Notes: generated by a model from the letters alone, not told the origin. Numbered from the stretch's first letter, positions 1-9,864 are shown. The stretch: DNA of 33,485 nucleotides from a virus (IMGVR_UViG_3300027985_000380:1-33485), one strand, 5' to 3'. Program-made: numbers and translations.

Positions 1-119
1 TTTTAAGCCCCCTAAACCGTTATTTTTTATAACCGTGAACTTTAACAACATCAACCAAGAAATCGCCTACATAGGAATTGTCTGTGCGATATAATTTAAC
101 CTTAAGAATACTATCAGCA
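1..119. repeat. Terminal overlap, left copy
   Basis: Bases 1-119 are identical to bases 33367-33485. A direct repeat exactly at both ends of a window is what a circular (or circularly permuted) genome gives when assembled linearly. It implies a 33,366 bp unit. It includes the last 33 codons plus stop of the fibre gene. Confidence 0.95.
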
Positions 120-3100
120 CCTTTTCCAACACCACTAATCATAGTTCCTGAAATTTCAACCGCTAAAGTGCCTGTTGACCAAGTTCCACTCATTACTGCC
201 ATATCATAGGTTGTAAATGAAGCAGGTACTAAATCATATTGGTTGAACCATTTGTACTCGGCTCTAAATGTTGGTGAACCAGCCTTTGTCGCTTCGCCAT
301 GAACGTGTAAATAAATTTCACTATCTTTAATTCTATCTGGTGGTAATGGTACAATAAATTCTACATACTCACTTGTGTCATTTTGAGGAAATTGTAAGCC
401 GATATTCACATAGTCATAATCTGGTTTTGAATTAATTCCTTGTAACGCCTTTGTTAAAGGCACGTTAATACTAAACTCTCCGTCATAGTAATAGATAGTC
501 GCTAATCCACTCACACCGTTGCTATCGTCGTATAAGTACTCGAAGTAAACAATATCGCCACTAGCAAGGCTTGGGTGAGTGAATGATAAGCCGTCACCAG
601 CAATTACCGCACTAGAAATCGTTAAATCAACTGCAAGACCGCCTACTATCTTCTGTAACTTCTTCAATGATATGATAGGGTAAGATGTGTTCGTGACCGT
701 TGCATTAGTTCCGTAAATGTCAATGTCAGATAGTCCGTTAAGCACGTTCACTGAACCACTAGCAGAGCCTAGTAATGTACCGCTTGTTTCAAGTAAGGTT
801 TCGGTTTGTGTGGCTAGTTCGTAAAGTAAGAAACCACTACCACTTGTTGAATTTGTACCAATAACACCAGTTTCAGTGCCACCAGTAGTTAAGTAATTGA
901 TGAATTGACCGCCATTCTTTGCCAAAGGGTAATTAGTCGTATTAACTGCAACTACTCCTACAACATCAGCGGTTTTTATCTTATGAATCTCATAATACTT
1001 TCCATTCCTTATTTCTTGGCTATCTTTCGTTCCGTTAGGTAATGAATATAACCTATTGTTACCTTGAATGAACTGTGTTGTTGATTTAAAGGCTTCGTAG
1101 GTTGTGGCGGTAGAACCGAGTTCGAGTTGGAAAGTACTAGGTGTTGCAATTCCGCTGAAAGCGATATAAAATGTTCCTGCGCCTGTTGTTACGCTTGTTC
1201 CTGTTCCGCTTGCTACCTCAACTAAATTGATGTCATAAGTCTTATAAGCCACGCTTTCCGACCAAGTATATTGAGTGCTTGGTTTAACGCCGATTTTATA
1301 AGCATAAGATGTTGCATATTTTTGATAATCAAACAAGTTCTTCTCTGTTGCCTCTAGCATTTTCATTGGGCTAGCCGATAGTAAGTTGTCGTTCGGTAAT
1401 GTGCCGTCGAGTACCCACGCGTCCATTTGGGCTTTGATTTGTGTGTCACTTATTAGGTCAAATGTGCTTTTAGATAATGGTGAGTATTGTTTGTTGGATA
1501 TGAGGTTTGAAACGTTGAAGGTATATGCGTACTTAACATAATTGCTATTAGTTGATGACGTACCATTAAAAATAATTTGTGGACCACCTGCACCAGATAT
1601 TGCCGATAATGTTACAAGATTTGAAAGAAATTGATAAGTTGTTAATGAAGTTGTTAATGAGGTTGCAGAACTTGTAATCCCGCCTGCAATATCACGATAT
1701 TTCAAATCAATTTGAGTTGTGTCTGCATTCCCTTTTGCAACTACTGCCATATATACTTTTGTTCCATTGTCAAATGCTAAAGTATTGTTATAAGTATTTG
1801 GTGCTGTTTGTGGCGTTGCGGTATACAATTCTATTTCTCCACTCGTTACGCGTAGACTACATAATCCACCTGTCCACCCTGTGGTTACGATAAATATCGG
1901 ACCACTATTAGCGATTTTTTGTGTCGCTTGCAAAGCCAACCCATCTAATTTTACTTTAAGCGAACCACCAGCGACCTTTTGAGGTAATGACACAATGTCT
2001 GTACCGACTACGCTTGATTGTACTGTGGTTTCTTCTTGCTTAATTAATGTGCTTTCGATGTTATCAATGCGAGTTTCGTGTTCTGCGACTTGGACTTTGA
2101 CTAAGTTGACGTTTTCGATTGTTTCGTACGTTTCGTCAATTACGTTTCCGTTTGCGTCTGCGTTGGCTTTTGCTACTACTGTTGTTCCATCGACAATGTC
2201 TTCAATGTCGCTAGCATTTTGAGATGATAGAGTTTCTAAATCATCAATATCTAATGCTGTTTTAAGTTCTTCGGCAGTAACATTGTCTTGTAAATCAATT
2301 CCAGCAATGGTTGTTGTTTTATCAACTTTCGCAAGTAATGCTGTAACTAAATCAACGCCTTCTGGATAATTTTGGAAGATTGCTAACATATCTTCTATTG
2401 TATCTACAAAACTATCGGCGCTACCGTCTGTTGTATCGTTTAATAACGCGTATAATGCCTCTAACTTTGTTTTATCACTTGATGACATTAAACCACTTAA
2501 TAATGTAGTTGCTTCGCCTAAAGCGGTTTTAAACTCTGTAAGCGAAATATTGTTTTGTAAGTCAATGCCGATGATCGTTGTTGTCTTATCTACTTTATTT
2601 GTATCTAATTCACTGATTTGGCTTTGAAGTGAAGTATCGGTATCATCAACGTATTTTTTATTTGCAATATGATTGTCTTCGGTTGGCGAATATTCACTAG
2701 ATAAATTTTGATTTGTTAAATCTCTATTCATTTTTGTATAATCTTCTGCGCTGATAGAAACCATAATTCTGCCTAAAGAGGAATGAGAGTAAAGAACAGT
2801 ACCTATTTTAATAATTGGTGTTGGGAAACTAGGTATAACATTTGTTAAATTTCCACTTGTTGAAAGGTATAAATCGTCGCCGTCTCCCCAAGCAGATGTA
2901 TCTCCACCAGCTTCACCACTTCTACAAGCAAAACCAGTTTCGTTATTTGAAATAATTTCTGTTGAAATTACAATTGTTTTTGACGCAATATTAGTATCGG
3001 CAGTTGTTGCTAAAGCGATAGTTGGGTTTTGTCCAACTGCCCCTGTCACATACAATGCTTTTAAATTTGCAATAGATGAACCAGTATTGTTTCTTACACG

Positions 3101-3967
3101 AAGTAAATCTTCTAGCCCGTGTTGTAATACTACTTCTGTTGATAAACGCGTTTCAAGGCATTTAAATGTATCGTCCCAACGAGTAGCCCCAATAGGTAAT
3201 GGATCCGCTAACGGACTTGTTGTGTTATATTGTACTGCTTTTACAGAATATAAACCGTTAGCAATATCGTCGCTGTCTAGTTGAAGTTGGTTAACTGCCG
3301 CTTGAAGAGTCGCGAATAATAACTCAAATTCTTCATCGCTTGTTAATGTTTCTGGTATAACAGCGCTCATTGAACCGCTTACAGCTAATGATAAAGTTGT
3401 AGTGTTTTGAAGTAATAAATATTGTGTTGGTTTCGTCCAACCGTCAATATAGACTGCTACATCATTTTTGGTAAATGTAATACCTGACTCTGCGCTAGCA
3501 TAGTTAAATGCGTCACACACATAATAATCACCATTAGTAGATGAACTAGGTAAGTCATTATATAAGCCAAATGTACCGATATAAGTTTCTGCTGTTGGTG
3601 AAGCGTATCGTTCTTTAAATGAAAAAGATACTCCTACTTGCCCTGCTTTATATTTAGAAATCTTTGCTAAAGCTCTTGAACTTACAGGAATCTCCCATAA
3701 TACCCAATCTTGACAAGTTTGATAAAGTGAATTGGTACTTAACAATACATCAGCGCCTGTATAGACTGTATTAGCCATATATTGTGTAATAGTTTCGTTA
3801 TTAGCACCGTAAATCAAATATGATACTTCTACTACGGTATCTGCGTCAAAAGGCGCTAGAACTTGAATAACTGATGTGTAGTTGTCTAAAGCACGAAGCG
3901 TACCTCGTTGACCGTCAAGATACGCACCGCTTTCGTTTATGATAAATAAACTTCCTTTTTTAACCAT
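20..3967 (-). CDS. Tail fibre / baseplate fibre, probable receptor-binding protein
   Basis: This 1315-residue protein is the largest in the genome and the last gene before the circle junction, the usual place for an adhesin. The N-terminal 100 residues look like the beta-rich, BppU-like attachment domain of Gram-positive phage baseplates. The centre (about 430-620) holds coiled-coil stretches and two copies of a motif beginning KVDKTTTI followed by GIDLQ (near 455 and 547), a module common in trimeric fibres of low-GC phages. The C-terminal part is beta-rich, with Ser/Thr/Gly-rich strands, and ends in a compact domain that may bind the host. I see no catalytic motif and no intramolecular chaperone signature. 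The ATG follows a strong AGGAGG seven bases upstream. The fibre role is inferred from length, composition and position; the receptor is unknown. Confidence 0.75.
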   Translation of the reverse strand: MVKKGSLFIINESGAYLDGQRGTLRALDNYTSVIQVLAPFDADTVVEVSYLIYGANNETITQYMANTVYTGADVLLSTNSLYQTCQDWVLWEIPVSSRALAKISKYKAGQVGVSFSFKERYASPTAETYIGTFGLYNDLPSSSTNGDYYVCDAFNYASAESGITFTKNDVAVYIDGWTKPTQYLLLQNTTTLSLAVSGSMSAVIPETLTSDEEFELLFATLQAAVNQLQLDSDDIANGLYSVKAVQYNTTSPLADPLPIGATRWDDTFKCLETRLSTEVVLQHGLEDLLRVRNNTGSSIANLKALYVTGAVGQNPTIALATTADTNIASKTIVISTEIISNNETGFACRSGEAGGDTSAWGDGDDLYLSTSGNLTNVIPSFPTPIIKIGTVLYSHSSLGRIMVSISAEDYTKMNRDLTNQNLSSEYSPTEDNHIANKKYVDDTDTSLQSQISELDTNKVDKTTTIIGIDLQNNISLTEFKTALGEATTLLSGLMSSSDKTKLEALYALLNDTTDGSADSFVDTIEDMLAIFQNYPEGVDLVTALLAKVDKTTTIAGIDLQDNVTAEELKTALDIDDLETLSSQNASDIEDIVDGTTVVAKANADANGNVIDETYETIENVNLVKVQVAEHETRIDNIESTLIKQEETTVQSSVVGTDIVSLPQKVAGGSLKVKLDGLALQATQKIANSGPIFIVTTGWTGGLCSLRVTSGEIELYTATPQTAPNTYNNTLAFDNGTKVYMAVVAKGNADTTQIDLKYRDIAGGITSSATSLTTSLTTYQFLSNLVTLSAISGAGGPQIIFNGTSSTNSNYVKYAYTFNVSNLISNKQYSPLSKSTFDLISDTQIKAQMDAWVLDGTLPNDNLLSASPMKMLEATEKNLFDYQKYATSYAYKIGVKPSTQYTWSESVAYKTYDINLVEVASGTGTSVTTGAGTFYIAFSGIATPSTFQLELGSTATTYEAFKSTTQFIQGNNRLYSLPNGTKDSQEIRNGKYYEIHKIKTADVVGVVAVNTTNYPLAKNGGQFINYLTTGGTETGVIGTNSTSGSGFLLYELATQTETLLETSGTLLGSASGSVNVLNGLSDIDIYGTNATVTNTSYPIISLKKLQKIVGGLAVDLTISSAVIAGDGLSFTHPSLASGDIVYFEYLYDDSNGVSGLATIYYYDGEFSINVPLTKALQGINSKPDYDYVNIGLQFPQNDTSEYVEFIVPLPPDRIKDSEIYLHVHGEATKAGSPTFRAEYKWFNQYDLVPASFTTYDMAVMSGTWSTGTLAVEISGTMISGVGKGADSILKVKLYRTDNSYVGDFLVDVVKVHGYKK

Positions 3968-3976
3968 AATTGCCTC

Positions 3977-4048
3977 CTATTTGTTGCGTGGTTTTGCAAC
4001 ACCGTTTTTTGTTTTTACATGTATTTTACATTCAATAGTTACTTTCAT
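3977..4048 (-). CDS. Possible 23-residue basic peptide
   Basis: A 23-codon frame begins MKVTIECKIHV and is lysine-rich. Its ATG overlaps the stop of the preceding gene as TAATG, with GAGG eight bases upstream, and it ends ten bases before the fibre ATG. The overlap and spacing match many other small genes in this genome, but the length gives no real coding statistics. It could equally be a translational bridge between the two tail genes. No homology is recognised. Confidence 0.35.
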   Translation of the reverse strand: MKVTIECKIHVKTKNGVAKPRNK

Positions 4049-4701
4049 TACGCTACCTCGAAAGACCAACTATCAATTTTTAGCGTTCCAGTAGTTGTAA
4101 ATGAATAAGGCGCTGGAGAAGGGAACAATCTTTTATAAACGAATTTGTCACTTCCGTCATTATAACCTAGTTGGCAATAATAAACTCCAGTTGTCCCACC
4201 TGTAACATCAAAAATAATATCTGCGTCACATTCCATCGCGCCTGTTCCAGTATTGGCAGTGAATGATGTCGATTGCGTGTTCACAAGAACATCAGCGTTT
4301 GTATAAAGTTTACCGAATGTAATAATCTCAAATCCTTGAGTCCATAAGTCTGTTTTACCTTGAACTGTTAAATATGTTCCTGAAACTGTAAATGTAAATG
4401 TATCAATAGTCAATGAACCAGCGGTTGTAAAATCATAAAGTTGGTCAAGGTCTTTTCTGTATAATTCAAAATCTAAACCAGTTGTATAGCCTATTTTAAT
4501 ATAACTTACATCATTTGTTGACGCTGGAACCGAAAATACAATATCGGCGCTTGGAGAAATAACACCTGAACTTTCTACGAATGTAACTGATTTCTCATCT
4601 ACTAAATCGTCCGTTGCGGTATATAACCTTGCCCATGTAATTTTAGGCGTCCAACCATATTTGAATAATGCTGTTTTACCAGCCGTATATAATGTATCCA
4701 T
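4048..4701 (-). CDS. Tail-associated protein with two tandem beta domains
   Basis: The 217-residue product is an internal duplication. Each half has an aromatic strand ending in LYT plus an acidic or polar turn, then a D(I/A)DIVF-like strand, a GY-(T/N) strand, and a DFTT- or SFTT-(A/T)G-(S/T)L turn leading to an IDxxxF strand. The halves cover about 18-105 and 122-217. No catalytic residues are evident. It lies between the large hub-like protein and the fibre, so a baseplate spacer, decoration or fibre-attachment role is likely. Small duplicated beta domains like this often bind carbohydrate in phage virions, but nothing here proves it. The ATG follows GGAGG. Confidence 0.6.
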   Translation of the reverse strand: MDTLYTAGKTALFKYGWTPKITWARLYTATDDLVDEKSVTFVESSGVISPSADIVFSVPASTNDVSYIKIGYTTGLDFELYRKDLDQLYDFTTAGSLTIDTFTFTVSGTYLTVQGKTDLWTQGFEIITFGKLYTNADVLVNTQSTSFTANTGTGAMECDADIIFDVTGGTTGVYYCQLGYNDGSDKFVYKRLFPSPAPYSFTTTGTLKIDSWSFEVA

Positions 4702-4710
4702 AATTCCTCC

Positions 4711-7700
4711 TTATGAAGCTTGATAGAAATAATATAATGGTGAGCATAGTACTAAATCTTCATTTGCTCTCGTAACTCTTATAACATCACCGTAATTGTA
4801 GTTTGTGATAGGGTATTCTGTTTCTAGCCATGTCTTGATCGTAGAACTCAATGCGCAAAACGAACCTGGCGATACATATGTTGCTAAATAATCATAACTT
4901 CCGCTTGTTCCAATAAACGTCCATTGAGTAGGGTAAATGTTAGAAACGATGTTAGGAGTTATTGATATACTTTCGGTTAAAGTAATAATATAATCAGTTG
5001 ATTTTACAATCGAAATAGTATCAGTAACTGATAATGTTTTAGACAAATCAACAACATAATCAGTAGAAGCATAAGAACTAATCGAAGGTGTAATTGTAAT
5101 AGATTCCGTTAAATCTAATACAGGAAATTCAAATTTTGAAATATTAAGTGTATCAGTAACTGTAAAACTATTGCTTAAGTCTACTGAAAACGCTGGTATT
5201 AATGTTGAATATGAAGTATAGATGAAAACTGAATGGCCTAACGTTTCGCCTATTGAAGTGTTTAAATCACTCGTTAGTATTGCAAATATAGGCGTTGATG
5301 TTGTTACCTCGATCCATACATAACCAGCATAATTGCCAATTGGTACTGTAAACTCTGTATATAGTTCATTATCGGTTATTGTAGAACTCCAACTTGTTTG
5401 CACTAATTTAGTAAAATCAATAATTTCTGTTGGTGTATAACCTTCTTTTAGCAAGAAAGGCGTACATTCTACCGTGCTTCCTTTTGCCACAAAACCGTTA
5501 AACTTTGCCATACCACTGAAAATTTTAATGTTTGTGTAATTTGACCTAAATACTAACTCTTGACTGATACCCCATATTTCGCGTGCGTCTTTTAAAACTT
5601 TAATCTCTAATTGTGATTGTTCATTTGAAATTGCAGTATCATTATCTGGGTATTCATCACTATCAGTAATTGTTGAAGTTGTATAAGTTAATATTTTAAT
5701 ATTTTCAACGTTTCCATAAGTGTCTGTATAAGGTGTATCGCTTTGATATATTTGTGTTCCTACCGTTGTAGTACCACTATATTGTTTAGCGCCAGCAGAA
5801 TAGTTATCTTGCATTTCTATTGAAATTAATGATGTATTTCCAAAAGATAATGTATCTACTGTTGCTTCTATGGTTTCAGTATAACCACCACCGTCAAAGT
5901 CTAATTTAATTTGTGCGTAAGTAAGCTTTTCGCCTGTTGGTATTGCTTTAAAGTTTGCTAATAATTGATCAACAGAATAAATTGAATATGTTGTCGTTTC
6001 TGTTGTTTCACTTAAATAAACAAATTCAGTATATTTATCTTTACGATAGACTAAATCTGTCATCGGTATTTCATATTGCCTATAAGCGCTTGGTGTTCCT
6101 TTATAAGCGTTTATATTAGGATTTTCTTTTGAGAAATTCATCACAAATTGTCTAATCGTAGGTTTTATTGATATGTTATATGAACTTAATATTTCACCAT
6201 AGGCATTTTTCATACCTAGTCTAAATAGATTGCCAATATCTTTTGCGATTCCGCGATATGTTGATATTGAATTGCCTTTTCGGTTAACGTGTTTCTTTGC
6301 AACATCTCCTAATGATTTCATATCATTCAAAGAAGCTTGTTCATTAAAGTATTTAATAGAAGGATTTAATTCGGCTGCGTCATCGCGATATACAGTAACT
6401 CTTACGTTAGAGTAAGGCATATAACCTATTCTCATTAATACATCAAATAAACTTAAACTAGGTTTATAATCATTTGTAAAATAATATGTAGGATTCTCGA
6501 TTTGTGCTTGGCATAACACTGCTTCAAGTAAAGCATAATTTGCCGCAATTGCTGTATTCCATTCTGGTGCTAGGTCAACGTCGTTATAACCTATATTAAA
6601 AACGTTTTTTTGACCTTGAATGTAATATAAAGTATTTCCTTTGTTAAGAATAGCACTTCTATTATTACCGCTTCCTACGTTAATTAATGCGTTCCATTTT
6701 GTTTGTTCTACGACAAAGTTAGAAATATCCCATTCTAAAGTATTTGCAAAACTGACTGGATTATCTTCACTATCATACATCGTAAACGCAATACCTTTAA
6801 CATAAAATGAATAAACCGAATAAATAGGTTGGAATGTATGCATTGTTGCGTCAGTATCAATTATCTTGCCTATTTCTTTTGCACGAATTGAAGTATAACC
6901 AGTTTTGCTAGGCTCATATTTGATAAATCTTGCGTCATCTTCTTTAATTACGTTTTGAGCGTTAATCTCTAACCCTGTAACGTAATCGTTGAGATAAACA
7001 TTATATTCTTCATCAATGTAATCAATACCGCTTTGATAATCGTTTTTAAAATAAGTAAATTCAACTGTTGTGAAATCGTCTTGGCCTAGAAATACTTGTT
7101 CACCAATAATTGACGCGCATTCATTCAAGGCCTCAAATACGGTATAACCTTTAAATGTGAATTCAGGGCTAACTATTCCTTTTATTCTATTTCTTGTTTG
7201 CGTTCCTAAAGTATATTCTTGTGTAGGTATTGATAACGGCGATTGATGTTCAATAAAAAGAATTTTATCCACTACTTGATCGAGAGTTATTTTTGTTATC
7301 GTCTCTTCATCAAAAGTAAGAATATTTACTCCTAATTCAACAATGTCAATCACGTCATAAGAAGCGCTAGATGTTCTTGCTTTAATTGATATTGTTTCAA
7401 CACCGCTTGGAGTATAAGTAAATCTTTCTGTTCTGTTTAATATTCCAGGAACAATATGAACATTAAAATCAGGAAATCCAGAACTTCCGCTAGTTGTTAA
7501 ACTTGGAAGTATATAAGTGTAAGTATGTAGTAAAGTTGTTCCTGAATAAACTTCAATTTCTAATTCTGGGTTTGATGAGTTAGCTCGATAATTATATGCT
7601 TCAAGAATTAAGATGATTTGATATTCTCTTACCTCTTTTAAAGTGAAATCGTCAATAACTGTGTCATCATTTGACACACCATAATTAAATGATATTGTCT

Positions 7701-8184
7701 CTTGTGTTTCTGTTGCTTGTACCGATGTTTGTGTAAACTCTGGCGCTAGTTCATAGTTTAAATATGGTTCTATTGATGTTTGGCCACTTAATGAACTAAT
7801 TGTATAAATATAATTATTAATTGTTCCTTTTGGTTGAGTTACTGTCATATCTGGTAAAACACGTTTCTCTAAATCTACAGTTGGCTCAATTATCGTTATA
7901 TCATGTCGATATAATGGACTTGTTCCTTTGCGAACTTTAATAACTTTGTCTTCTGCTAATTTCCAACGTAACGTTTCGCCATCAATGATAGTAACTATTT
8001 TTGATAATCTTGGTAATGGTTTGTTAAACATCAATCCAATTATTGCATATGGTTTAATGAACGGTATTGTGAATGTACCGTGCGCCCTTGTTTCATCAAT
8101 ATTATCTCCATAAGCGATTGAACTTTCGTCAACATAATTGGTTAAATCATATTCAGTTTCATTAATTACTAACTTAATCATCAT
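4711..8184 (-). CDS. Large tail / baseplate hub-like protein
   Basis: This 1157-residue structural protein lies between the short hydrophobic gene and the fibre cluster. The N-terminal 350 residues are beta-rich and contain a long insert; the region from about 300 to 420 resembles tail hub proteins in layout (a conserved TFKGYTVFEALNE helix, then strands). I see no peptidase, lysozyme or amidase motif. Residues about 1000-1080 carry four imperfect repeats of a unit built on DL(S/T)-x-S-(I/L)-(T/S)-(V/I)-T, ending before a small C-terminal domain. Two adjacent ATG codons begin the gene; GAGG lies four or seven bases upstream, and the second ATG has the better spacing. The stop of the preceding gene overlaps the first. 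Hub is the best guess from size and order; a combined Dit/Tal-like protein is an alternative. Confidence 0.6.
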   Translation of the reverse strand: MMIKLVINETEYDLTNYVDESSIAYGDNIDETRAHGTFTIPFIKPYAIIGLMFNKPLPRLSKIVTIIDGETLRWKLAEDKVIKVRKGTSPLYRHDITIIEPTVDLEKRVLPDMTVTQPKGTINNYIYTISSLSGQTSIEPYLNYELAPEFTQTSVQATETQETISFNYGVSNDDTVIDDFTLKEVREYQIILILEAYNYRANSSNPELEIEVYSGTTLLHTYTYILPSLTTSGSSGFPDFNVHIVPGILNRTERFTYTPSGVETISIKARTSSASYDVIDIVELGVNILTFDEETITKITLDQVVDKILFIEHQSPLSIPTQEYTLGTQTRNRIKGIVSPEFTFKGYTVFEALNECASIIGEQVFLGQDDFTTVEFTYFKNDYQSGIDYIDEEYNVYLNDYVTGLEINAQNVIKEDDARFIKYEPSKTGYTSIRAKEIGKIIDTDATMHTFQPIYSVYSFYVKGIAFTMYDSEDNPVSFANTLEWDISNFVVEQTKWNALINVGSGNNRSAILNKGNTLYYIQGQKNVFNIGYNDVDLAPEWNTAIAANYALLEAVLCQAQIENPTYYFTNDYKPSLSLFDVLMRIGYMPYSNVRVTVYRDDAAELNPSIKYFNEQASLNDMKSLGDVAKKHVNRKGNSISTYRGIAKDIGNLFRLGMKNAYGEILSSYNISIKPTIRQFVMNFSKENPNINAYKGTPSAYRQYEIPMTDLVYRKDKYTEFVYLSETTETTTYSIYSVDQLLANFKAIPTGEKLTYAQIKLDFDGGGYTETIEATVDTLSFGNTSLISIEMQDNYSAGAKQYSGTTTVGTQIYQSDTPYTDTYGNVENIKILTYTTSTITDSDEYPDNDTAISNEQSQLEIKVLKDAREIWGISQELVFRSNYTNIKIFSGMAKFNGFVAKGSTVECTPFLLKEGYTPTEIIDFTKLVQTSWSSTITDNELYTEFTVPIGNYAGYVWIEVTTSTPIFAILTSDLNTSIGETLGHSVFIYTSYSTLIPAFSVDLSNSFTVTDTLNISKFEFPVLDLTESITITPSISSYASTDYVVDLSKTLSVTDTISIVKSTDYIITLTESISITPNIVSNIYPTQWTFIGTSGSYDYLATYVSPGSFCALSSTIKTWLETEYPITNYNYGDVIRVTRANEDLVLCSPLYYFYQAS

Positions 8185-8675
8185 CTAACCTCGCTTATAT
8201 CTTTAACCAACCTATTACTATAATATTGACTTGTATATCTTTCTACGGCTAAATCAGCCATGTATTGTCTTGTGCTTAATGCCAAATTATATGCTTTTTG
8301 CGCTAGTGAATATGCCGTTGTTGCAATAACTAAAGGATTACCTGTCGCAACACTTAATCCTATCCCTAAACCAAGACCAACATTATTTGCGGTATTTGAA
8401 AATCTTGTTTGCAATCTTTCCGCTTTTAACGTGTCTCCGCTAATTGAATAGTTTTGTGCGTAATAATCAGTTGTTGCTTGTCCTATTTGTCTTCCGTATG
8501 CATAAACAACTGTTGCTGTTTTAATCGATTTTAGCATATCGTTAGATTGAACTACTGTTGGCTCTTTTGGTTGTTGAGATGTTTCTTTGATTGCTATTTG
8601 TTCTTTTTCTAATGGATTTTCAGTGACTTCTTCTTTAGTTATAGAAGACCAGTCTATAAGTACTTTATATTCCAT
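8181..8675 (-). CDS. Small virion-associated protein with Gly-rich hydrophobic segment
   Basis: The preferred 164-residue product starts at ATG 8675, nine bases after GAGG; an upstream ATG at 8690 lacks a ribosome site. The first 50 residues are charged and Pro/Gln-rich, probably disordered. Residues 50-95 look helical and 96-121 form a glycine-rich hydrophobic stretch (LGLGIGLSVATG), followed by an amphipathic helix. It overlaps the tail-tube-like gene upstream and the hub-like gene downstream, the position where a tape-measure gene normally sits. It could be a pilot or membrane-penetrating protein, or a very short length-determining protein. No family is recognised; both roles are inference. 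Confidence 0.55.
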   Translation of the reverse strand: MEYKVLIDWSSITKEEVTENPLEKEQIAIKETSQQPKEPTVVQSNDMLKSIKTATVVYAYGRQIGQATTDYYAQNYSISGDTLKAERLQTRFSNTANNVGLGLGIGLSVATGNPLVIATTAYSLAQKAYNLALSTRQYMADLAVERYTSQYYSNRLVKDISEVR

Positions 8676-9864
8676 TTGGGTGTGCCTCATTGAAGATACA
8701 CTGATAACTTAATTCACCAGTTTGAGAATAATGATAAGTGCCGTCCATTAAATAGCAAGTATATGTTTCGCTAATTCCACCAGTTACGGCTATATTAATT
8801 TCATAAGTTGTAAGCATATAATCTTTCGATAAAATAGCTTGTAATAATTCAACATTTTTTGCTACTGTGCTATCATATGCAAATGTAACACCCATTGTAT
8901 AGCCAGTTTCTCCTGGAGTTACTTTTGTTTCTGTCGCTTCTGCATTAAATAACGGATTTGCTTTTCTGTTAAAATTAAAGTCTAATACTGGAAGCGTAAT
9001 GGAATCAACTGTTAATGTTGTTCTCGCTAATGCTTCCTCAAATGTTACTGTATAAGAAAGAAGTTGATCGCGTTGATAGTTTACCGAACCTCTTACTAAT
9101 GTCATTGAATAACTAACCGAACCATAACCAGTAATTACCCAAGCAACAGTATATGATTTATTAAATGACTTTGAAACCAAGTCCGCAAATAACGCTTTAT
9201 TCGTTGTTTCATCTATCATAGGTATTGTTAGGCTTAAACTAAATCCTGTCGCTCCTAAAGGCCTTGTATTCGTTCCTAGAGGTATATTCGCAATAGTTAT
9301 CTTGTCACTTACATAACTTACACCTACAACATCTATTGCTGAACCGTTTAATGTGAATGTTGATAAATTATCACCGATACCACCGATGACGAAATCCCAA
9401 GTAAAACTGAATGTATAAACTATTCTTTCTTTGTTAGTTCCGTCTGTTGCATTTACATTATTTATATAAGTGATGTTTTGTGTGTAAGCCTTTAATACCG
9501 TCCAACTTCCAATTGTTTTAGAGTCTGTTTGTGTTTCGCTATAAACGTATTGAGTGAATATTGATTGTAACGCTTCTTTGTCGTCATCATAACCTAGTAA
9601 TTCGGCAATATAGGTTTCTCTATAAATACCTTGTACGAAATCGTTCTGCATTCCGCTTGTAACGCGTTTTAATAACACAGGGGTATATAATATATCAGTT
9701 CCTACTGAAAACTCTCCAGTGACGATTCTATCATATGTTTGGATATCAGCCGTAACATAGAATGTAACTTGTTTATTAATTGTTTCTGCCTCGTATAGTT
9801 CAAGTGCGATAGTGTTTAAATTCGATTGAACTTCAAGTGCAATTTCTTTAATTGTTATATACAA
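8665..9864 (-). CDS. Three-domain beta-rich tail protein (tail-tube-like candidate)
   Basis: The frame is open from TTG 9888, but a TTG at 9864 has GGTGG five bases upstream and gives 399 residues beginning MYITIKEIALEV; I prefer it. The protein contains at least two, probably three, repeats of a domain of about 110 residues. Each copy ends in a strand with pattern Y-(T/Q)-x-x-F-x-(E/W), and repeats two and three also share a G-x-TG turn followed by strands, a helix of about 15 residues and a paired GxxxY strand. The second and third copies align end to end over residues about 165-395. Lying directly after the connector genes, it is the best candidate for the tube or shaft protein. Unlike ordinary major tail proteins it is two to three times longer, as if tube subunits were fused. 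Function is inferred. Confidence 0.55.
   Translation of the reverse strand: MYITIKEIALEVQSNLNTIALELYEAETINKQVTFYVTADIQTYDRIVTGEFSVGTDILYTPVLLKRVTSGMQNDFVQGIYRETYIAELLGYDDDKEALQSIFTQYVYSETQTDSKTIGSWTVLKAYTQNITYINNVNATDGTNKERIVYTFSFTWDFVIGGIGDNLSTFTLNGSAIDVVGVSYVSDKITIANIPLGTNTRPLGATGFSLSLTIPMIDETTNKALFADLVSKSFNKSYTVAWVITGYGSVSYSMTLVRGSVNYQRDQLLSYTVTFEEALARTTLTVDSITLPVLDFNFNRKANPLFNAEATETKVTPGETGYTMGVTFAYDSTVAKNVELLQAILSKDYMLTTYEINIAVTGGISETYTCYLMDGTYHYSQTGELSYQCIFNEAHPNGI

Noticed and set aside
1995-2222. Plus-strand open frames opposite the tail, terminase and other genes
   Set aside because: They mirror well-supported minus-strand genes, lack ribosome sites and have shadow-like composition.
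20-3967. Depolymerase or lysin domain in the fibre
   Set aside because: No catalytic motif or pectate-lyase-type repeat is visible; the sequence is beta-rich and coiled-coil only.
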